Shown: positions 31,261 to 40,671, counted from the stretch's first letter. The stretch is 50,183 nucleotides of DNA from Bacillota bacterium (GCA_019420305.1 JAHZHL010000030.1:1-50183); one strand, 5' to 3'. The notes: generated by a model from the sequence alone, not told the origin. A program made the numbers and translations.

Positions 31261-32643
31261 ATGGATCGATTTTTAAAAACCCTTTCAGTCAATGAACTGA
31301 TACCGATTTTAAACAGCATCAAAGATGCCGTATTTATTGACAGCAGCGACGGCTATGCTCTGTGGTGCAACAACGCCTGCAAAGAGCTTTACAAAATAAA
31401 TCCGGATGAAATTTACGGCATGCATATCTCTGAATTGGAGAAAAGCGGAGTTTTTACGCCTTCCGTCGCAAAACTGGTAATGGAGAAACAGGAAGAAGTC
31501 ACAATCATTCACGAAAACAAAGACGGCAAGAAGCTGCTCTCCACCGGAACTCCAATCTTCGATCCCGTCGGCCAAATGTCGAAAATCATTACTACCTCCC
31601 GCGATATCACCGAACTGACCAGCCTTCAAAATCAGCTGGAGTTCGTCCAGAACACCCTGAAGCAGATCGAAACAGCGGAGTTCTCCGGAAGCGAGACAAT
31701 TATCGCCAGCAGCCGCGCTATGCGGAACGTCATGCAGCTTGCTACCCGTCTGGCATCTGTGGATTCCACAGTTCTGATCACTGGTGAATCCGGCGTAGGA
31801 AAAGGAGTTATCGCAAAACTCCTTCATGAAAACGGCTCTCGCAGAGAATTTCCCTTTATTACGGTAAATTGCGGAGCAATTCCTGAAAATCTTATTGAGT
31901 CGGAATTGTTCGGCTATGAGCACGGAGCTTTTACCGGTTCCCGCGCCGAGGGCAAAAAGGGACTCTTCGAGGCCGCTCAGAAAGGAACTATTTTTTTAGA
32001 CGAGATTTCCGAACTCCCGCTGAATCTGCAGGTCAAACTCCTTCAGGTTATTCAGGATCGGGAATTCACACGGGTGGGCGGGGTAACCAGGATTCCGGTA
32101 GATGTGCGTATTATTTCCGCAACCAATAAAAATCTCCATCTCCTCGTCAAAAATGGAAAATTTCGCGAAGATCTGTATTACCGTCTGAACGTGGTGCCAA
32201 TCAACGTCCCTCCCCTGCGGGAACGCCCTGAGGATATTCTGCCGCTGATTCAGTCCAATCTGGAAGGTTACAACAAGAAACTGGGCGAAAACAAAGCTCT
32301 GGATCCGACTGCTTTGACAGTTCTCCTGCATTACTCCTGGCCCGGAAATATCCGAGAACTGCAGAACATCGTAGAGCGCCTGATTCTTACAACGAAAGAG
32401 GATCTGATTACAGAGGAAAACCTGCCGTTCTTCCTTCGAACGTCGGCAGAAACTCAGCCTGCCCAGAGCGTAGAAGATCGATCTCTGCGTGCCTCAATGG
32501 AACACGCGGAAAAAGAAATTCTAACCAGAGCACTTGCCGAATACAAGTCCACCCGGGCAATGGCCAGAGCCTTACAAGTCAGTCAGCCAACCATTGTGCG
32601 AAAGCTTCATAAATACGGACTGGTACAAAAAGGAAGCTCCTGA
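31261..32643 (+). CDS. PAS-domain sigma-54-dependent transcriptional activator
   Basis: A 460-residue enhancer-binding protein. A PAS sensor (about 12-125) is followed by an AAA+ domain (about 145-385) with Walker A GESGVGKG, the sigma-54 contact loop GAFTGS (last residue Ser instead of Ala), Walker B GTIFLDEI and SWPGNIRELQN. A TyrR-like HTH (about 425-455, STRAMARALQVSQPTIVRKL) ends it. No receiver domain is present, so a small ligand or redox cue sensed by PAS is likely. It probably activates the promoter at 32934 through palindromes just after its own stop. Confidence 0.92.
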   Translation: MDRFLKTLSVNELIPILNSIKDAVFIDSSDGYALWCNNACKELYKINPDEIYGMHISELEKSGVFTPSVAKLVMEKQEEVTIIHENKDGKKLLSTGTPIFDPVGQMSKIITTSRDITELTSLQNQLEFVQNTLKQIETAEFSGSETIIASSRAMRNVMQLATRLASVDSTVLITGESGVGKGVIAKLLHENGSRREFPFITVNCGAIPENLIESELFGYEHGAFTGSRAEGKKGLFEAAQKGTIFLDEISELPLNLQVKLLQVIQDREFTRVGGVTRIPVDVRIISATNKNLHLLVKNGKFREDLYYRLNVVPINVPPLRERPEDILPLIQSNLEGYNKKLGENKALDPTALTVLLHYSWPGNIRELQNIVERLILTTKEDLITEENLPFFLRTSAETQPAQSVEDRSLRASMEHAEKEILTRALAEYKSTRAMARALQVSQPTIVRKLHKYGLVQKGSS

Positions 32644-32658
32644 CTCGCGCTTCCGATC

Positions 32659-32776
32659 ATCGATACTTTTTTGTATCGATGATACTTTTTTGTATCAGTC
32701 GTATACCCTTTTAAATTTCAACGTATTTCGCATTTTTATTTTCCCCTCTCTTCTTTCGATACATTTTTAAATCGAA
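32659..32776 (+). promoter_or_regulatory. Tandem upstream activator sites for the sigma-54 promoter
   Basis: ATCGATAC-TTTTTT-GTATCGAT (32659-32680) is followed at a 19-base period by GATAC-TTTTTT-GTATC (32681-32696). A weaker TTCGAT-N10-ATCGAA lies at 32755-32776. They sit about 160-275 bases upstream of the -24/-12 promoter, the usual enhancer distance, and next to the activator gene. Confidence 0.75.
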
Positions 32777-32933
32777 TCAATTTACATCTTCTCCCCTTTT
32801 TTTCACGTACCCTCCCCTCCCCCTTATGTATACATTATATTTTTTCGCAAATTCTCCTCAAGCTCGTTGATTTTTCAATGTTTTATTTTCCCTTCATCCC
32901 CCAGCTCCCATTTCGCCGGAAAATTCAAACTTT

Positions 32934-32950
32934 TTGGCACAAAGCTTGCT
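32934..32950 (+). promoter_or_regulatory. Sigma-54 (-24/-12) promoter
   Basis: TTGGCAC-N5-TTGCT, a full match to the conserved GG and GC dinucleotides with the exact spacing. It lies 77 bases before the aldehyde dehydrogenase start. Confidence 0.88.
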
Positions 32951-33026
32951 CTTTTTTTTAATGGCAGTAATTGGTTCTGCCGCCATTGGTATCGGTTAAT
33001 AAATAATTTATAAGGAGGACAAAACA

Positions 33027-34451
33027 ATGTCAATGAACGCACATGATTACGTAGCGGAGCTGGTTGAAAAAGGAAAAAAAGCGCAGGCTGTGGCAAACGA
33101 CTTTACACAGGAAGATGTCGATCTTCTGACCGCGGCTGTCGCTTACAACCTGACAAAAGAAGGCAAAGCATTAAAGTACGGTGAAATGTTGGTGGAAGAA
33201 TCCGGAATGGGCATCGCAGAGGACAAAGAACAAAAAATGTACGGAAAAATCTGGGGTGCCTACATTCAGATGAAAGATGAAAAATCTGTCGGCCTCGTGG
33301 AAGAAAACAGGGCGATGGGAATTGAAAAATGGGCAAAACCGATGGGCGTTGTCGCAGGGATTATGCCTGTAACAAACGGTGAAGCCACACCGGTTGTAAA
33401 GGCCAATATGGCGTTGAAAACAAGGAACGCGATTATCCTCGCTCCTCATCCGAAAGCGAAGAAAACCAACTGGGAAATTGTAGAAGATATTCGAGCTACG
33501 ATTAAAAAGCTGGGTTATCCGGAGGATCTGGTACAAACTGTCGCTCCGGAATGGGTAAAAATTGAAACATCCAAAGAGCTGATGGCACAGTGCGACTTTA
33601 TTCTGGCGACCGGCGGTGAAGCGTTGGTAGAATCCGCTTATTCCTCTGGTACACCGGCAATCGGAGTCGGCGTGGGGAATACCGTGTCTATTGTCGACGG
33701 AACAACCGATATGGCGAAAGTGGCGGAAATGATTGTAAGATCCAAAGCTTACGACAACGCGACTTCCTGTTCCACGGAAAATAACATTATTGTTTTCGAA
33801 AGCTGCTATGACGAATTCGTAGAAGAGATGGAAAAACACGGCGCGGTACTCTTTAAAGAAGGCTCTGAAGAAAAGGCGAAACTGCAAAAAACAATGTGGC
33901 CGAATACCCCAAACGATCACGTTCTGAACAGAGCCATCGTCGCTCAGAACGCGGAATCTATCGCCAGACTCGCGGAAATTGATGTCCCTGCGGGCACCAA
34001 AGTTCTGATGGCAGAGGAACTCAACGGCTTTGGCCTTGAACATCCTTTCACCGGAGAAAAATTGTCGCCTGTATCCGGTATCCAGAAAGCAAAAGACTTT
34101 GATGACGCTGTCGACAAATTAATGAAGACTCTGGATTATATGGGCAAGGGCCATTCCTGCGGCATCCATACAACCAATAACGAGCTGGTAGCAAAACTTG
34201 CCGCTGTCGTTCCGGTTACAAAGGTTGTTGTAAACCAGCCTCAGTGCCTGACGAACTCCGGCGGCTGGAATTGCGGATATCCGGTATCCATGACTCTGGG
34301 CTGCGGAACCTGGGGCGGAAACAGCGTATCCCACAACGCGACTTGGAAAGATCTGCTGAACTTCACATATGTATCCAGACAGATTCTGAACTGGAGACCG
34401 GATCCAAACGAACTGTTCCCTGCAGAACTCAGGGAGAAAGTGGACAAATAA
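33027..34451 (+). CDS. CoA-acylating aldehyde dehydrogenase, sulfoacetaldehyde-dehydrogenase-like
   Basis: A 474-residue aldehyde dehydrogenase of the EutE/SauS acylating group. It has a Rossmann nucleotide region (GVVAGIMPVTN, ILATGGEALV), catalytic Cys248 in NATSCSTENN, and a C-terminal CGTWGGNSVSHN segment typical of the acylating branch. It lacks the catalytic Glu of hydrolytic ALDHs, so the product should be an acyl-CoA. The SauS-like end and the partner aminotransferase suggest sulfoacetaldehyde or a similar omega-aldehyde, but the substrate is inferred. There are no microcompartment shell genes nearby and no visible targeting peptide. Confidence 0.82.
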   Translation: MSMNAHDYVAELVEKGKKAQAVANDFTQEDVDLLTAAVAYNLTKEGKALKYGEMLVEESGMGIAEDKEQKMYGKIWGAYIQMKDEKSVGLVEENRAMGIEKWAKPMGVVAGIMPVTNGEATPVVKANMALKTRNAIILAPHPKAKKTNWEIVEDIRATIKKLGYPEDLVQTVAPEWVKIETSKELMAQCDFILATGGEALVESAYSSGTPAIGVGVGNTVSIVDGTTDMAKVAEMIVRSKAYDNATSCSTENNIIVFESCYDEFVEEMEKHGAVLFKEGSEEKAKLQKTMWPNTPNDHVLNRAIVAQNAESIARLAEIDVPAGTKVLMAEELNGFGLEHPFTGEKLSPVSGIQKAKDFDDAVDKLMKTLDYMGKGHSCGIHTTNNELVAKLAAVVPVTKVVVNQPQCLTNSGGWNCGYPVSMTLGCGTWGGNSVSHNATWKDLLNFTYVSRQILNWRPDPNELFPAELREKVDK

Positions 34452-34485
34452 GCACGTCCTCTGGCGAAAATAGTTTGAGTGTTTC

Positions 34486-34510
34486 GGGAGGAGGCAGCCT
34501 TCCTCCTCCC
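34486..34510 (+). other. Intercistronic hairpin
   Basis: GGGAGGAGG-N7-CCTCCTCCC, a perfect 9-bp stem between the dehydrogenase and aminotransferase genes. It has no T-run, so it probably affects mRNA processing or stability. Its 3' arm could also pair with the following AAGGAG site. Confidence 0.6.
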
Positions 34511-34527
34511 ATAAAAAGGAGATTAAA

Positions 34528-35853
34528 ATGTCAGCAATTAAAGAAAAGAGTTTAAAATACAACCTGCATTCTTGGAGTGCGCAGGGTGCGATTGATCCGA
34601 CCGTTATCACAAAGGCTGAAGGGATCTATTTCTGGGATGAAGATGGTAAGAAATACTATGATATGTCCGCTCAGTTGGTAAACTCCAACCTGGGTCACGG
34701 AAACAAAGCGATCGTGAACGCCATCAAGGAACAGGCGGATAAAATTCCTTTTATTGGACCGGGATTTTCTATTGATGTACGTTCTGACGCGGCCGAGGCG
34801 ATTGTTGAGGCATCCGGACTAAAAGGGGCAAAAGTGTTCTTTACAAATGCCGGCGCGGAATCCAATGAAAACGCGATAAAAATGGCAAAGCAGTACACCG
34901 GAAGATGGAAGATTTTCTCCATGTACCGCTGCTACCATGGTTCTTCCGCCGGTGCCGGGATGTTGACAGGCGAACCAAGGCATTTCGCCAATGAGCCGGG
35001 ACCTGCCGGTTTTGTGAAATATGATGGACCGTATGCTTACCGCGCGCCAAAAGCTTGCAACTTTGAGAACGAGGATGATGTCGCAGATTTCTATCTGGAA
35101 CTACTGACCAACCAAGTAAAATATGAAGGACCTGACAGCATCGCCGCAATCTTCATGGAGTCAGTTGTCGGCTCTAACGGTATTTTGATCCCTCCCGCAA
35201 AATATGTAAAGGGAGTCAGAGAACTTTGCACAAAATACGGCATTCTGCTCGTCTGTGATGAGGTCATGGCCGGATGGTACCGTACCGGAACCTGCTTTGC
35301 TTTCCAGCAATTTGGAATCGAGCCGGATCTGATTACCTTTGCGAAGGGCTGCACCTGCGGCTATGTGCCTCTTGGAGGAGTTATCGCGTGTGAAAAAATC
35401 GCGAAATATTTTGATGATCACAAAATGATGTGTGGTCTGACCTATAGCGCGCACCCTATCGGCTGCGCGGCTGCTGTGGCTACTCTGAATGAGTATAAAA
35501 ATCTGAATATCGCGGAAAATGTCGCAAAACAGGGTAAAGTCTTAGGCGAACTGCTGGAAGATCTGCATGCCAAGCACGCATGCGTCGGCGAAGTAAGATA
35601 CATCGGTCTGTTTTCTGCTTTTGAACTTGTTAAGGATAAGGCAACCAGAGAACCAATCGTTTCCTTTAATGAAGATCCACAAGGATTGATGAATAAAATT
35701 GTAGGAATGTTAAAAAAAGAAGGCTTCTACACATATTCTCATGAAAATATGATCATCGTTGCGCCTCCTCTCATCATCACAGAAGACGAGTTGAGAGAAG
35801 CAATGGGGATCCTGGATAGGGTTATGGATTCAGTCGACAATATGATTAAATAA
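34528..35853 (+). CDS. Class III aminotransferase, taurine-type
   Basis: A 441-residue PLP enzyme with class III landmarks: phosphate-binding GAESNENAIKMA, RCYHGSSAGAG, cofactor-base Asp244 in LVCDEVMAGWYRTG, and Lys273 in FAKGCTCGYVPLGG. Closest recognisable type is taurine (pyruvate or 2-oxoglutarate) and other omega-amino-acid aminotransferases. With the acylating dehydrogenase upstream it would turn an amine into an aldehyde and then an acyl-CoA. Beta-alanine or GABA-like substrates are the main alternatives. Confidence 0.82.
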   Translation: MSAIKEKSLKYNLHSWSAQGAIDPTVITKAEGIYFWDEDGKKYYDMSAQLVNSNLGHGNKAIVNAIKEQADKIPFIGPGFSIDVRSDAAEAIVEASGLKGAKVFFTNAGAESNENAIKMAKQYTGRWKIFSMYRCYHGSSAGAGMLTGEPRHFANEPGPAGFVKYDGPYAYRAPKACNFENEDDVADFYLELLTNQVKYEGPDSIAAIFMESVVGSNGILIPPAKYVKGVRELCTKYGILLVCDEVMAGWYRTGTCFAFQQFGIEPDLITFAKGCTCGYVPLGGVIACEKIAKYFDDHKMMCGLTYSAHPIGCAAAVATLNEYKNLNIAENVAKQGKVLGELLEDLHAKHACVGEVRYIGLFSAFELVKDKATREPIVSFNEDPQGLMNKIVGMLKKEGFYTYSHENMIIVAPPLIITEDELREAMGILDRVMDSVDNMIK

Positions 35854-35881
35854 TTTTTTAATCATGTGCAGTACTCCTTTT

Positions 35882-35916
35882 AAAAAGAGACCTCAAATTC
35901 TTCGAGGTCTCTTTTT
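35882..35916. terminator. Bidirectional terminator between aminotransferase and ureD
   Basis: AAAAAGAGACCTC/GAGGTCTCTTTTT, a perfect 13-bp stem, has A and T runs on both sides. It serves both convergent operons. Confidence 0.93.
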
Positions 35917-35917
35917 C

Positions 35918-36736
35918 TCAATATTTTCTGACTCGTATCGGTTCTTTTCCTATTACATCTCGCCGAATCTGCCCCCAGATGGCATCTACGGCCTCTTTAA
36001 GTTCTATCATACTGTTTCCGAGAAAACGGACGATCATTATACTGTCATCAATTTTCCCTGCTGCCAGCAGTACCCCTTCCGGTTTCATCCGATTGAGTGT
36101 TTCCGGCAGCTGATCATTTATGTGTCCGGCATATACATAGACTGTGCCGTTCGTTAAGTATCCCTCCATATATCCCAGCTTTTTCATATCAATCTTTCTT
36201 GCGTCCATATGGCTGTGATCATACAGTCTAAGATGTCCGTCCACATAGATTTTCGTCTTTGAGGAATACAGATCATAGTCAAAGATCTCCCCTCGGGAAA
36301 CTCTTCCCGCCGTAACCATATCTGAAGCGATCAGTATGGCATCCTTATGAAGATAGAATTCATTTTCCTGATAGGCCTCCGCCATGGCAAAGGGAGTGTT
36401 GTGCTCCGGCAGATACTCTAAAACCGCGCCCGCTCCTACGGTAATTTTATTCACCACTTCCGCGTGTCCGTCATCCATTTTATAAAACTTGGTACTGGAC
36501 GGCGTGGTAATATATACCTTGCTGTTTTCTTCCAAAACAATTTCCGTATAAAGCCGGTCATGCTGCAGGACCCCGCCGCTGGGGTTCAGAAGATAAGTGT
36601 ATGCCGTACCGTCATCCTCCTGATAATGGGTTCGCATTACCTGGAGAGGAAGCTTGTAGTACTGCTTCGCCGGGTATGTCTGTCCGTCTTTTTTCTGTCT
36701 GAATACCAGTGATAATGCGCCTGTTGGTTTTTCCAT
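35918..36736 (-). CDS. ureD: Urease accessory protein UreD (UreH)
   Basis: A 272-residue UreD-family protein with SGGVLQHDRL, the PSSTKFYKM segment and YLPEHNTPF. It forms the scaffold (with UreF and UreG) that lets nickel reach the urease active site. Last gene of the urease operon; placed after ureG as in several Firmicutes. Confidence 0.92.
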   Translation of the reverse strand: MEKPTGALSLVFRQKKDGQTYPAKQYYKLPLQVMRTHYQEDDGTAYTYLLNPSGGVLQHDRLYTEIVLEENSKVYITTPSSTKFYKMDDGHAEVVNKITVGAGAVLEYLPEHNTPFAMAEAYQENEFYLHKDAILIASDMVTAGRVSRGEIFDYDLYSSKTKIYVDGHLRLYDHSHMDARKIDMKKLGYMEGYLTNGTVYVYAGHINDQLPETLNRMKPEGVLLAAGKIDDSIMIVRFLGNSMIELKEAVDAIWGQIRRDVIGKEPIRVRKY

Positions 36737-36747
36737 ATTAAAACTCC

Positions 36748-37356
36748 CTATTCCTCAAACAGCATATCTTCTTTGACCCATCTTATCACTTCATCAAGGC
36801 CGGTTCCGTCAAATAAGTTGGTAAATACATAAGGCCGCTCCCCTCTCTGCGCCTTTGTATCCCGATCCATTACATCCAGGTTACTGTGAACATAAGGGGC
36901 GATATCAATTTTATTGATCACCAGCAGATCTGATTTTGTGATTCCCGGTCCTCCCTTTCTCGGAATTTTTTCTCCTTCACCCACATCAATTACAAAGATA
37001 AGTCCATCTACAAGTTCCGGGCTGAAGGTCGCCGCCAGATTGTCGCCGCCGCTTTCCACAAAGATCAGATCCAGATCGTCAAAGCGACTCAGCAGGACAT
37101 CAATCGCGTCCAGATTCATGGAAATATCTTCCCGAACCGCCGTATGGGGACATCCTCCTGTTTCTACTCCGATAATCCGATCTTCCGGCAAAGCTTCCGC
37201 TCTGGTAAGAATCAGAGCGTCCTCCTTTGTAAAAATATCGTTGGTGACGACCGCAATCTGATAGTCATCTCTCAGACGTTTGCATAATTTTTCGATCAAG
37301 GCTGTCTTTCCCGACCCTACCGGGCCTCCGACGCCAATTCTTACAGGTTTTCTCAT
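36748..37356 (-). CDS. ureG: Urease accessory GTPase UreG
   Basis: A 202-residue SIMIBI GTPase with P-loop GGPVGSGKTAL, the CPH-type metal motif (TGGCPHTAVRED), VESGGDNL and NKIDIAPY. It delivers nickel in a GTP-dependent complex. It lacks the N-terminal His-rich tail of some homologues; UreE supplies the His cluster here. Confidence 0.97.
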   Translation of the reverse strand: MRKPVRIGVGGPVGSGKTALIEKLCKRLRDDYQIAVVTNDIFTKEDALILTRAEALPEDRIIGVETGGCPHTAVREDISMNLDAIDVLLSRFDDLDLIFVESGGDNLAATFSPELVDGLIFVIDVGEGEKIPRKGGPGITKSDLLVINKIDIAPYVHSNLDVMDRDTKAQRGERPYVFTNLFDGTGLDEVIRWVKEDMLFEE

Positions 37357-37374
37357 AATCTCCCTCCAATGCTG

Positions 37375-38061
37375 TTAAGACATATATAGTCGTGTCGGTA
37401 AAGACTCATGGGCAATGCTGGCAATATCAATTCCCGGACAGAAGTTGGAAATTTCGCTCACAGGCGTTTCCAGACCCTTTCTCACGGTTTTTTCCATGGC
37501 AGGGTACAACTCCAGCAGGATCTTCTGCGCCTGCTTATTTCCCAGAGGAATCAGTTTGACCGCGCTCTGTACCAGCGCGTTTACGGTACTGAAAACAAAG
37601 CTTTCCATCGCGTTTTCCATATCCAGGCCAACCCGCCCGCATACAAGGCCATATATTACCGGATATGTGATTCCTTCCGGTCCGCACAATTTTTTTACCT
37701 GCGGAAGCTTTTCATCCTCCGTAATATCCGCCATAATCCGCATGAAAGCTTTTCCCATTCGAACGCTGGATTCTCTGCTCTCTTTCGTCACCTTGACCGC
37801 GCAGCTTAATTCCTCCAGTTCTTTGATTTTCTCACTGTCCCAGTCTCTGGAAAGCTCATACGCTCGGCACATAATCGGACCTTCGCACAAAGCCAGGGTG
37901 CTTTCCAGATACGTTTCCGCGAACTCCACAAAACTTTGTTCATCCGCTACTTTCCCGCAGGAAACATAGGTTTCCAGACCCCAGGACTGGCTGAAACCGC
38001 CGGAGGGAAAAGTTCCTCCGGCGATCTGCATCAAATAAAACAACTGATTCTTATTTGTCAT
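37375..38061 (-). CDS. ureF: Urease accessory protein UreF
   Basis: A 228-residue all-helical UreF with TFPSGGFSQSWGLETYV near the N-terminus and the conserved C-terminal region. It bridges UreG and UreD in the activation complex. It lies 5 bases after ureE. Confidence 0.93.
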   Translation of the reverse strand: MTNKNQLFYLMQIAGGTFPSGGFSQSWGLETYVSCGKVADEQSFVEFAETYLESTLALCEGPIMCRAYELSRDWDSEKIKELEELSCAVKVTKESRESSVRMGKAFMRIMADITEDEKLPQVKKLCGPEGITYPVIYGLVCGRVGLDMENAMESFVFSTVNALVQSAVKLIPLGNKQAQKILLELYPAMEKTVRKGLETPVSEISNFCPGIDIASIAHESLPTRLYMS

Positions 38062-38066
38062 GACAT

Positions 38067-38549
38067 CTATTCCTCATTGTGATGATGATGGTGGTGATGG
38101 TGCTGGTGGTTTCCCACAGTCTGAGCCGCCTTTTCTCCATCCAGTTTTCTTTCACACCGGGTATACGCTACGCCGATGGATTTCATAAGATTTTCCAGAA
38201 TCCCGTCATATGGAATCCGGATACAGTCGTCATAGAGATATGCCGGATGGTGCATGTTCCCTATGTTAAAAGCGGTTTTCGCCCACTGCCGATTTCCCTC
38301 CGGTCTGATTTCAAGAACATCCTCAGGAAGCATATCCACAACGATCATCCGTTCGCTGTCCTTATAAAGCACTGCTCCGCAAAAGAGATGTTCTCCATGA
38401 TCCAGCGATATAGCGATTTTTTCCCCGCTCTCGGCGGTAAGCTTCTGATGAGGTTTTCCCATGCCCAGATAGTCCAGATACACTTTGTCAATCTTCAGGT
38501 CCTCTCCCTGAAAGTCACGCGCATCACCAATAATTTTTTCGACAATCAT
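38067..38549 (-). CDS. ureE: Urease nickel metallochaperone UreE
   Basis: A 160-residue UreE with the peptide-binding N-terminal domain, the metal domain containing GNMHHPAYL, and a C-terminal poly-His tail (eight consecutive His after NHQ). The tail binds several nickel ions and loads UreG. Confidence 0.95.
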   Translation of the reverse strand: MIVEKIIGDARDFQGEDLKIDKVYLDYLGMGKPHQKLTAESGEKIAISLDHGEHLFCGAVLYKDSERMIVVDMLPEDVLEIRPEGNRQWAKTAFNIGNMHHPAYLYDDCIRIPYDGILENLMKSIGVAYTRCERKLDGEKAAQTVGNHQHHHHHHHHNEE

Positions 38550-38566
38550 ACTAACTCCCAGTTCTT

Positions 38567-40285
38567 TTATCTGAAGAAATACTTATGATTCAGGCAAACC
38601 ACTTCTTCCGGTTCGCAGGTTATGTATTCCCCGTCAATATATACTTTATACGTTTCCGGATCGATTTCGATCTTCGGACAGCAATTATTCCTTACCATAT
38701 CCGCTTTTGTCAGGTTCCGCGTATTTTTTACCGGCAAAAGCTTGTCTTTTGAGTTCGGAACTTTATCGCCTAGCCCCGCGTCGATGGCTGCCTGGGTTAC
38801 GAAAATCTTACTGTACCGGTTCAAAGCGCTTCCGCACGCGGAATACTGTTTTCTGTAAATCATCGGCTGAGCGACCTCAATCGCAGCGTTTACATCGCCG
38901 GAGGACGAATATGCCACCTGTCCGCATTTAAACACCAGCCACGGCTTTGCTCCGAAAAATGCCGGATCCCATACGCAGAAGTCCGCCAGTCTTCCCGGAA
39001 GCAGAGAACCTACGTATTCGTCGATTCCAAAAACTTTCGCCGCATTGATCGTATATTTTGCCATGTACCGCAGAATCCGCTCGTTATCGTTGTCGCCTTT
39101 TTCTTCCGGCAGAGGCCCTCTCTGCTTTTTCATCTTCGCCGCCATCTGCCAGGTTCTCAGGATCGTTTCTCCGACTCTTCCCATGCCCTGAGAGTCCGAA
39201 CCGTGTATGGAAATCGCTCCCATATCATGAAGCACATCTTCCGCCGCGATGGTTTCGCCTCTTACTCTGGAATCAGCAAAGGCTACGTCTTCCGGAACTT
39301 TCGGATTCAGATGATGCACCGCCATGATCATATCCAGATGTTCCGCGACAGTGTTTACGGTATATGGGTTCGTACAGTTCGTAGAGGACGGAATAACGTT
39401 CGGCTCGCCAACTACTCTCATAATATCCGGGGCATGACCGCCGCCGGCCCCCTCGGAGTGATAGGTATGAATGGTTCTTCCGCCAAAAGCGTCGATGGTC
39501 GTCTCCACGAATCCACCTTCGTTCAGGGTGTCGGTATGGATCTGAACCTGGAAATCCATCTTATCCGCTACATCTAAGCAACATTTGATTACCTGCGGCG
39601 TGGCGCCGAAATCTTCGTGAATTTTCATGCCGATGGCACCGTTTAACGCCTGCTCTTCAATGGCTTCCGGCAGACTGGAATTTCCTCTTCCCAAAAATCC
39701 CGCGTTAACCGGAAGTTCCTCATGGGCCTCGATCATCATCAAAAGATGCTCCGGCCCCGGCGTTTCCACGCTGGTGGTTTTGGCTCCCGTACCGCCTCCA
39801 AGCATGGTGGTAAGCCCGTTACTCATCGCTTCCCAGGCCTGAGCAGGGGATTCAAAATGAACGTGTACATCAATGCCTCCCGGCGTAACCATAAGCCCTT
39901 CCGCGGACACGACTTCTGTAGCACATCCGATAATCAGACCCGGCGTAATATTCATAGTGTCCGGGTTTCCCGCCTTTCCGACACCAACAACCTTTCCGTC
40001 TTTAATCCCGATGTCTCCTTTGATGACACCCAGCATCGGATCGATAATGATGGCATTTGTCACACAGACATCCAGCACCCCGTCTTCCGTGGTTTTGCCG
40101 GACATATTTCCCATTCCGTCCCGGTCGGTTTTTCCGCCGCCGAACAGAATTTCGTCTCCGTAACAATCCGCCGCGTAATCTTTTTCTATCTCCGCAATCA
40201 GGCCGGTATCCGCAAGGTGGATCTTGTCACCGACGGTCGGTCCGAACATTTCACAATATTCCTGTCTGGATAACTTGACTGCCAT
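38567..40285 (-). CDS. ureC: Urease alpha subunit (catalytic)
   Basis: A 572-residue subunit with all nickel ligands: GIDVHVHFESP, carbamylated Lys in GAIGMKIHEDFG, QIHTDTLNE, HTYHSEGAGGGH and HGSDSQGMGR. The start at 40285 follows AAAGGAG at a better distance than an upstream GTG. The active-site flap, normally M-V-C-H-H-L, reads M-A-V-H-H-L: the well-known flap Cys is Val at about residue 323, while the catalytic His stays. It hydrolyses urea to ammonia and carbamate. Confidence 0.97.
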   Translation of the reverse strand: MAVKLSRQEYCEMFGPTVGDKIHLADTGLIAEIEKDYAADCYGDEILFGGGKTDRDGMGNMSGKTTEDGVLDVCVTNAIIIDPMLGVIKGDIGIKDGKVVGVGKAGNPDTMNITPGLIIGCATEVVSAEGLMVTPGGIDVHVHFESPAQAWEAMSNGLTTMLGGGTGAKTTSVETPGPEHLLMMIEAHEELPVNAGFLGRGNSSLPEAIEEQALNGAIGMKIHEDFGATPQVIKCCLDVADKMDFQVQIHTDTLNEGGFVETTIDAFGGRTIHTYHSEGAGGGHAPDIMRVVGEPNVIPSSTNCTNPYTVNTVAEHLDMIMAVHHLNPKVPEDVAFADSRVRGETIAAEDVLHDMGAISIHGSDSQGMGRVGETILRTWQMAAKMKKQRGPLPEEKGDNDNERILRYMAKYTINAAKVFGIDEYVGSLLPGRLADFCVWDPAFFGAKPWLVFKCGQVAYSSSGDVNAAIEVAQPMIYRKQYSACGSALNRYSKIFVTQAAIDAGLGDKVPNSKDKLLPVKNTRNLTKADMVRNNCCPKIEIDPETYKVYIDGEYITCEPEEVVCLNHKYFFR

Positions 40286-40286
40286 A

Positions 40287-40661
40287 TTATTCACACTCCT
40301 TTAAGATCGCATTCATCTTTTCAACCGCTGCTTTCTTTACCTGCGGATCCTCTATGTTTCCCATCGTCACGCCCATGAACCCGTACAGGTTTTTATTACC
40401 CTTATAGGTTACCAGCGTTACTTTTTTCTCTTCACCGGGTTCAAAGCGGATCGCGTTGCCCGCGGGGATATCCAGTCTGTAACCGAAGGCTTTCTCGCGG
40501 TCAAATTTCAGCGCGGTATTCGCTTCAAAAAAATGATAGTGGGAGCATACCTGTATGGTTCTGTCTCCTGAATTGGTTACCACAAGTTCAATCGTATCCA
40601 GACCCTCGTTGACAATGACGGGGTCATCGGCAAATATAATCTGTCCTATTTGATAGTTCAT
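40287..40661 (-). CDS. ureB: Urease beta subunit
   Basis: A 124-residue UreB with the family core: NEGLDTIELVVTNSGDRTIQVCSHYHFFE and GNAIRFEPGEEKKV. A structural subunit packed against the alpha and gamma chains. It lies one base before ureC. Confidence 0.95.
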   Translation of the reverse strand: MNYQIGQIIFADDPVIVNEGLDTIELVVTNSGDRTIQVCSHYHFFEANTALKFDREKAFGYRLDIPAGNAIRFEPGEEKKVTLVTYKGNKNLYGFMGVTMGNIEDPQVKKAAVEKMNAILKECE

Positions 40662-40671
40662 GACACCCTCC

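Noticed and set aside
32659..32696. GATAC-TTTTTT-GTATC repeats as a terminator of the activator gene
   Set aside because: The stems are only 5-8 bp with no T-run after them. Tandem placement before a -24/-12 promoter fits activator sites better.
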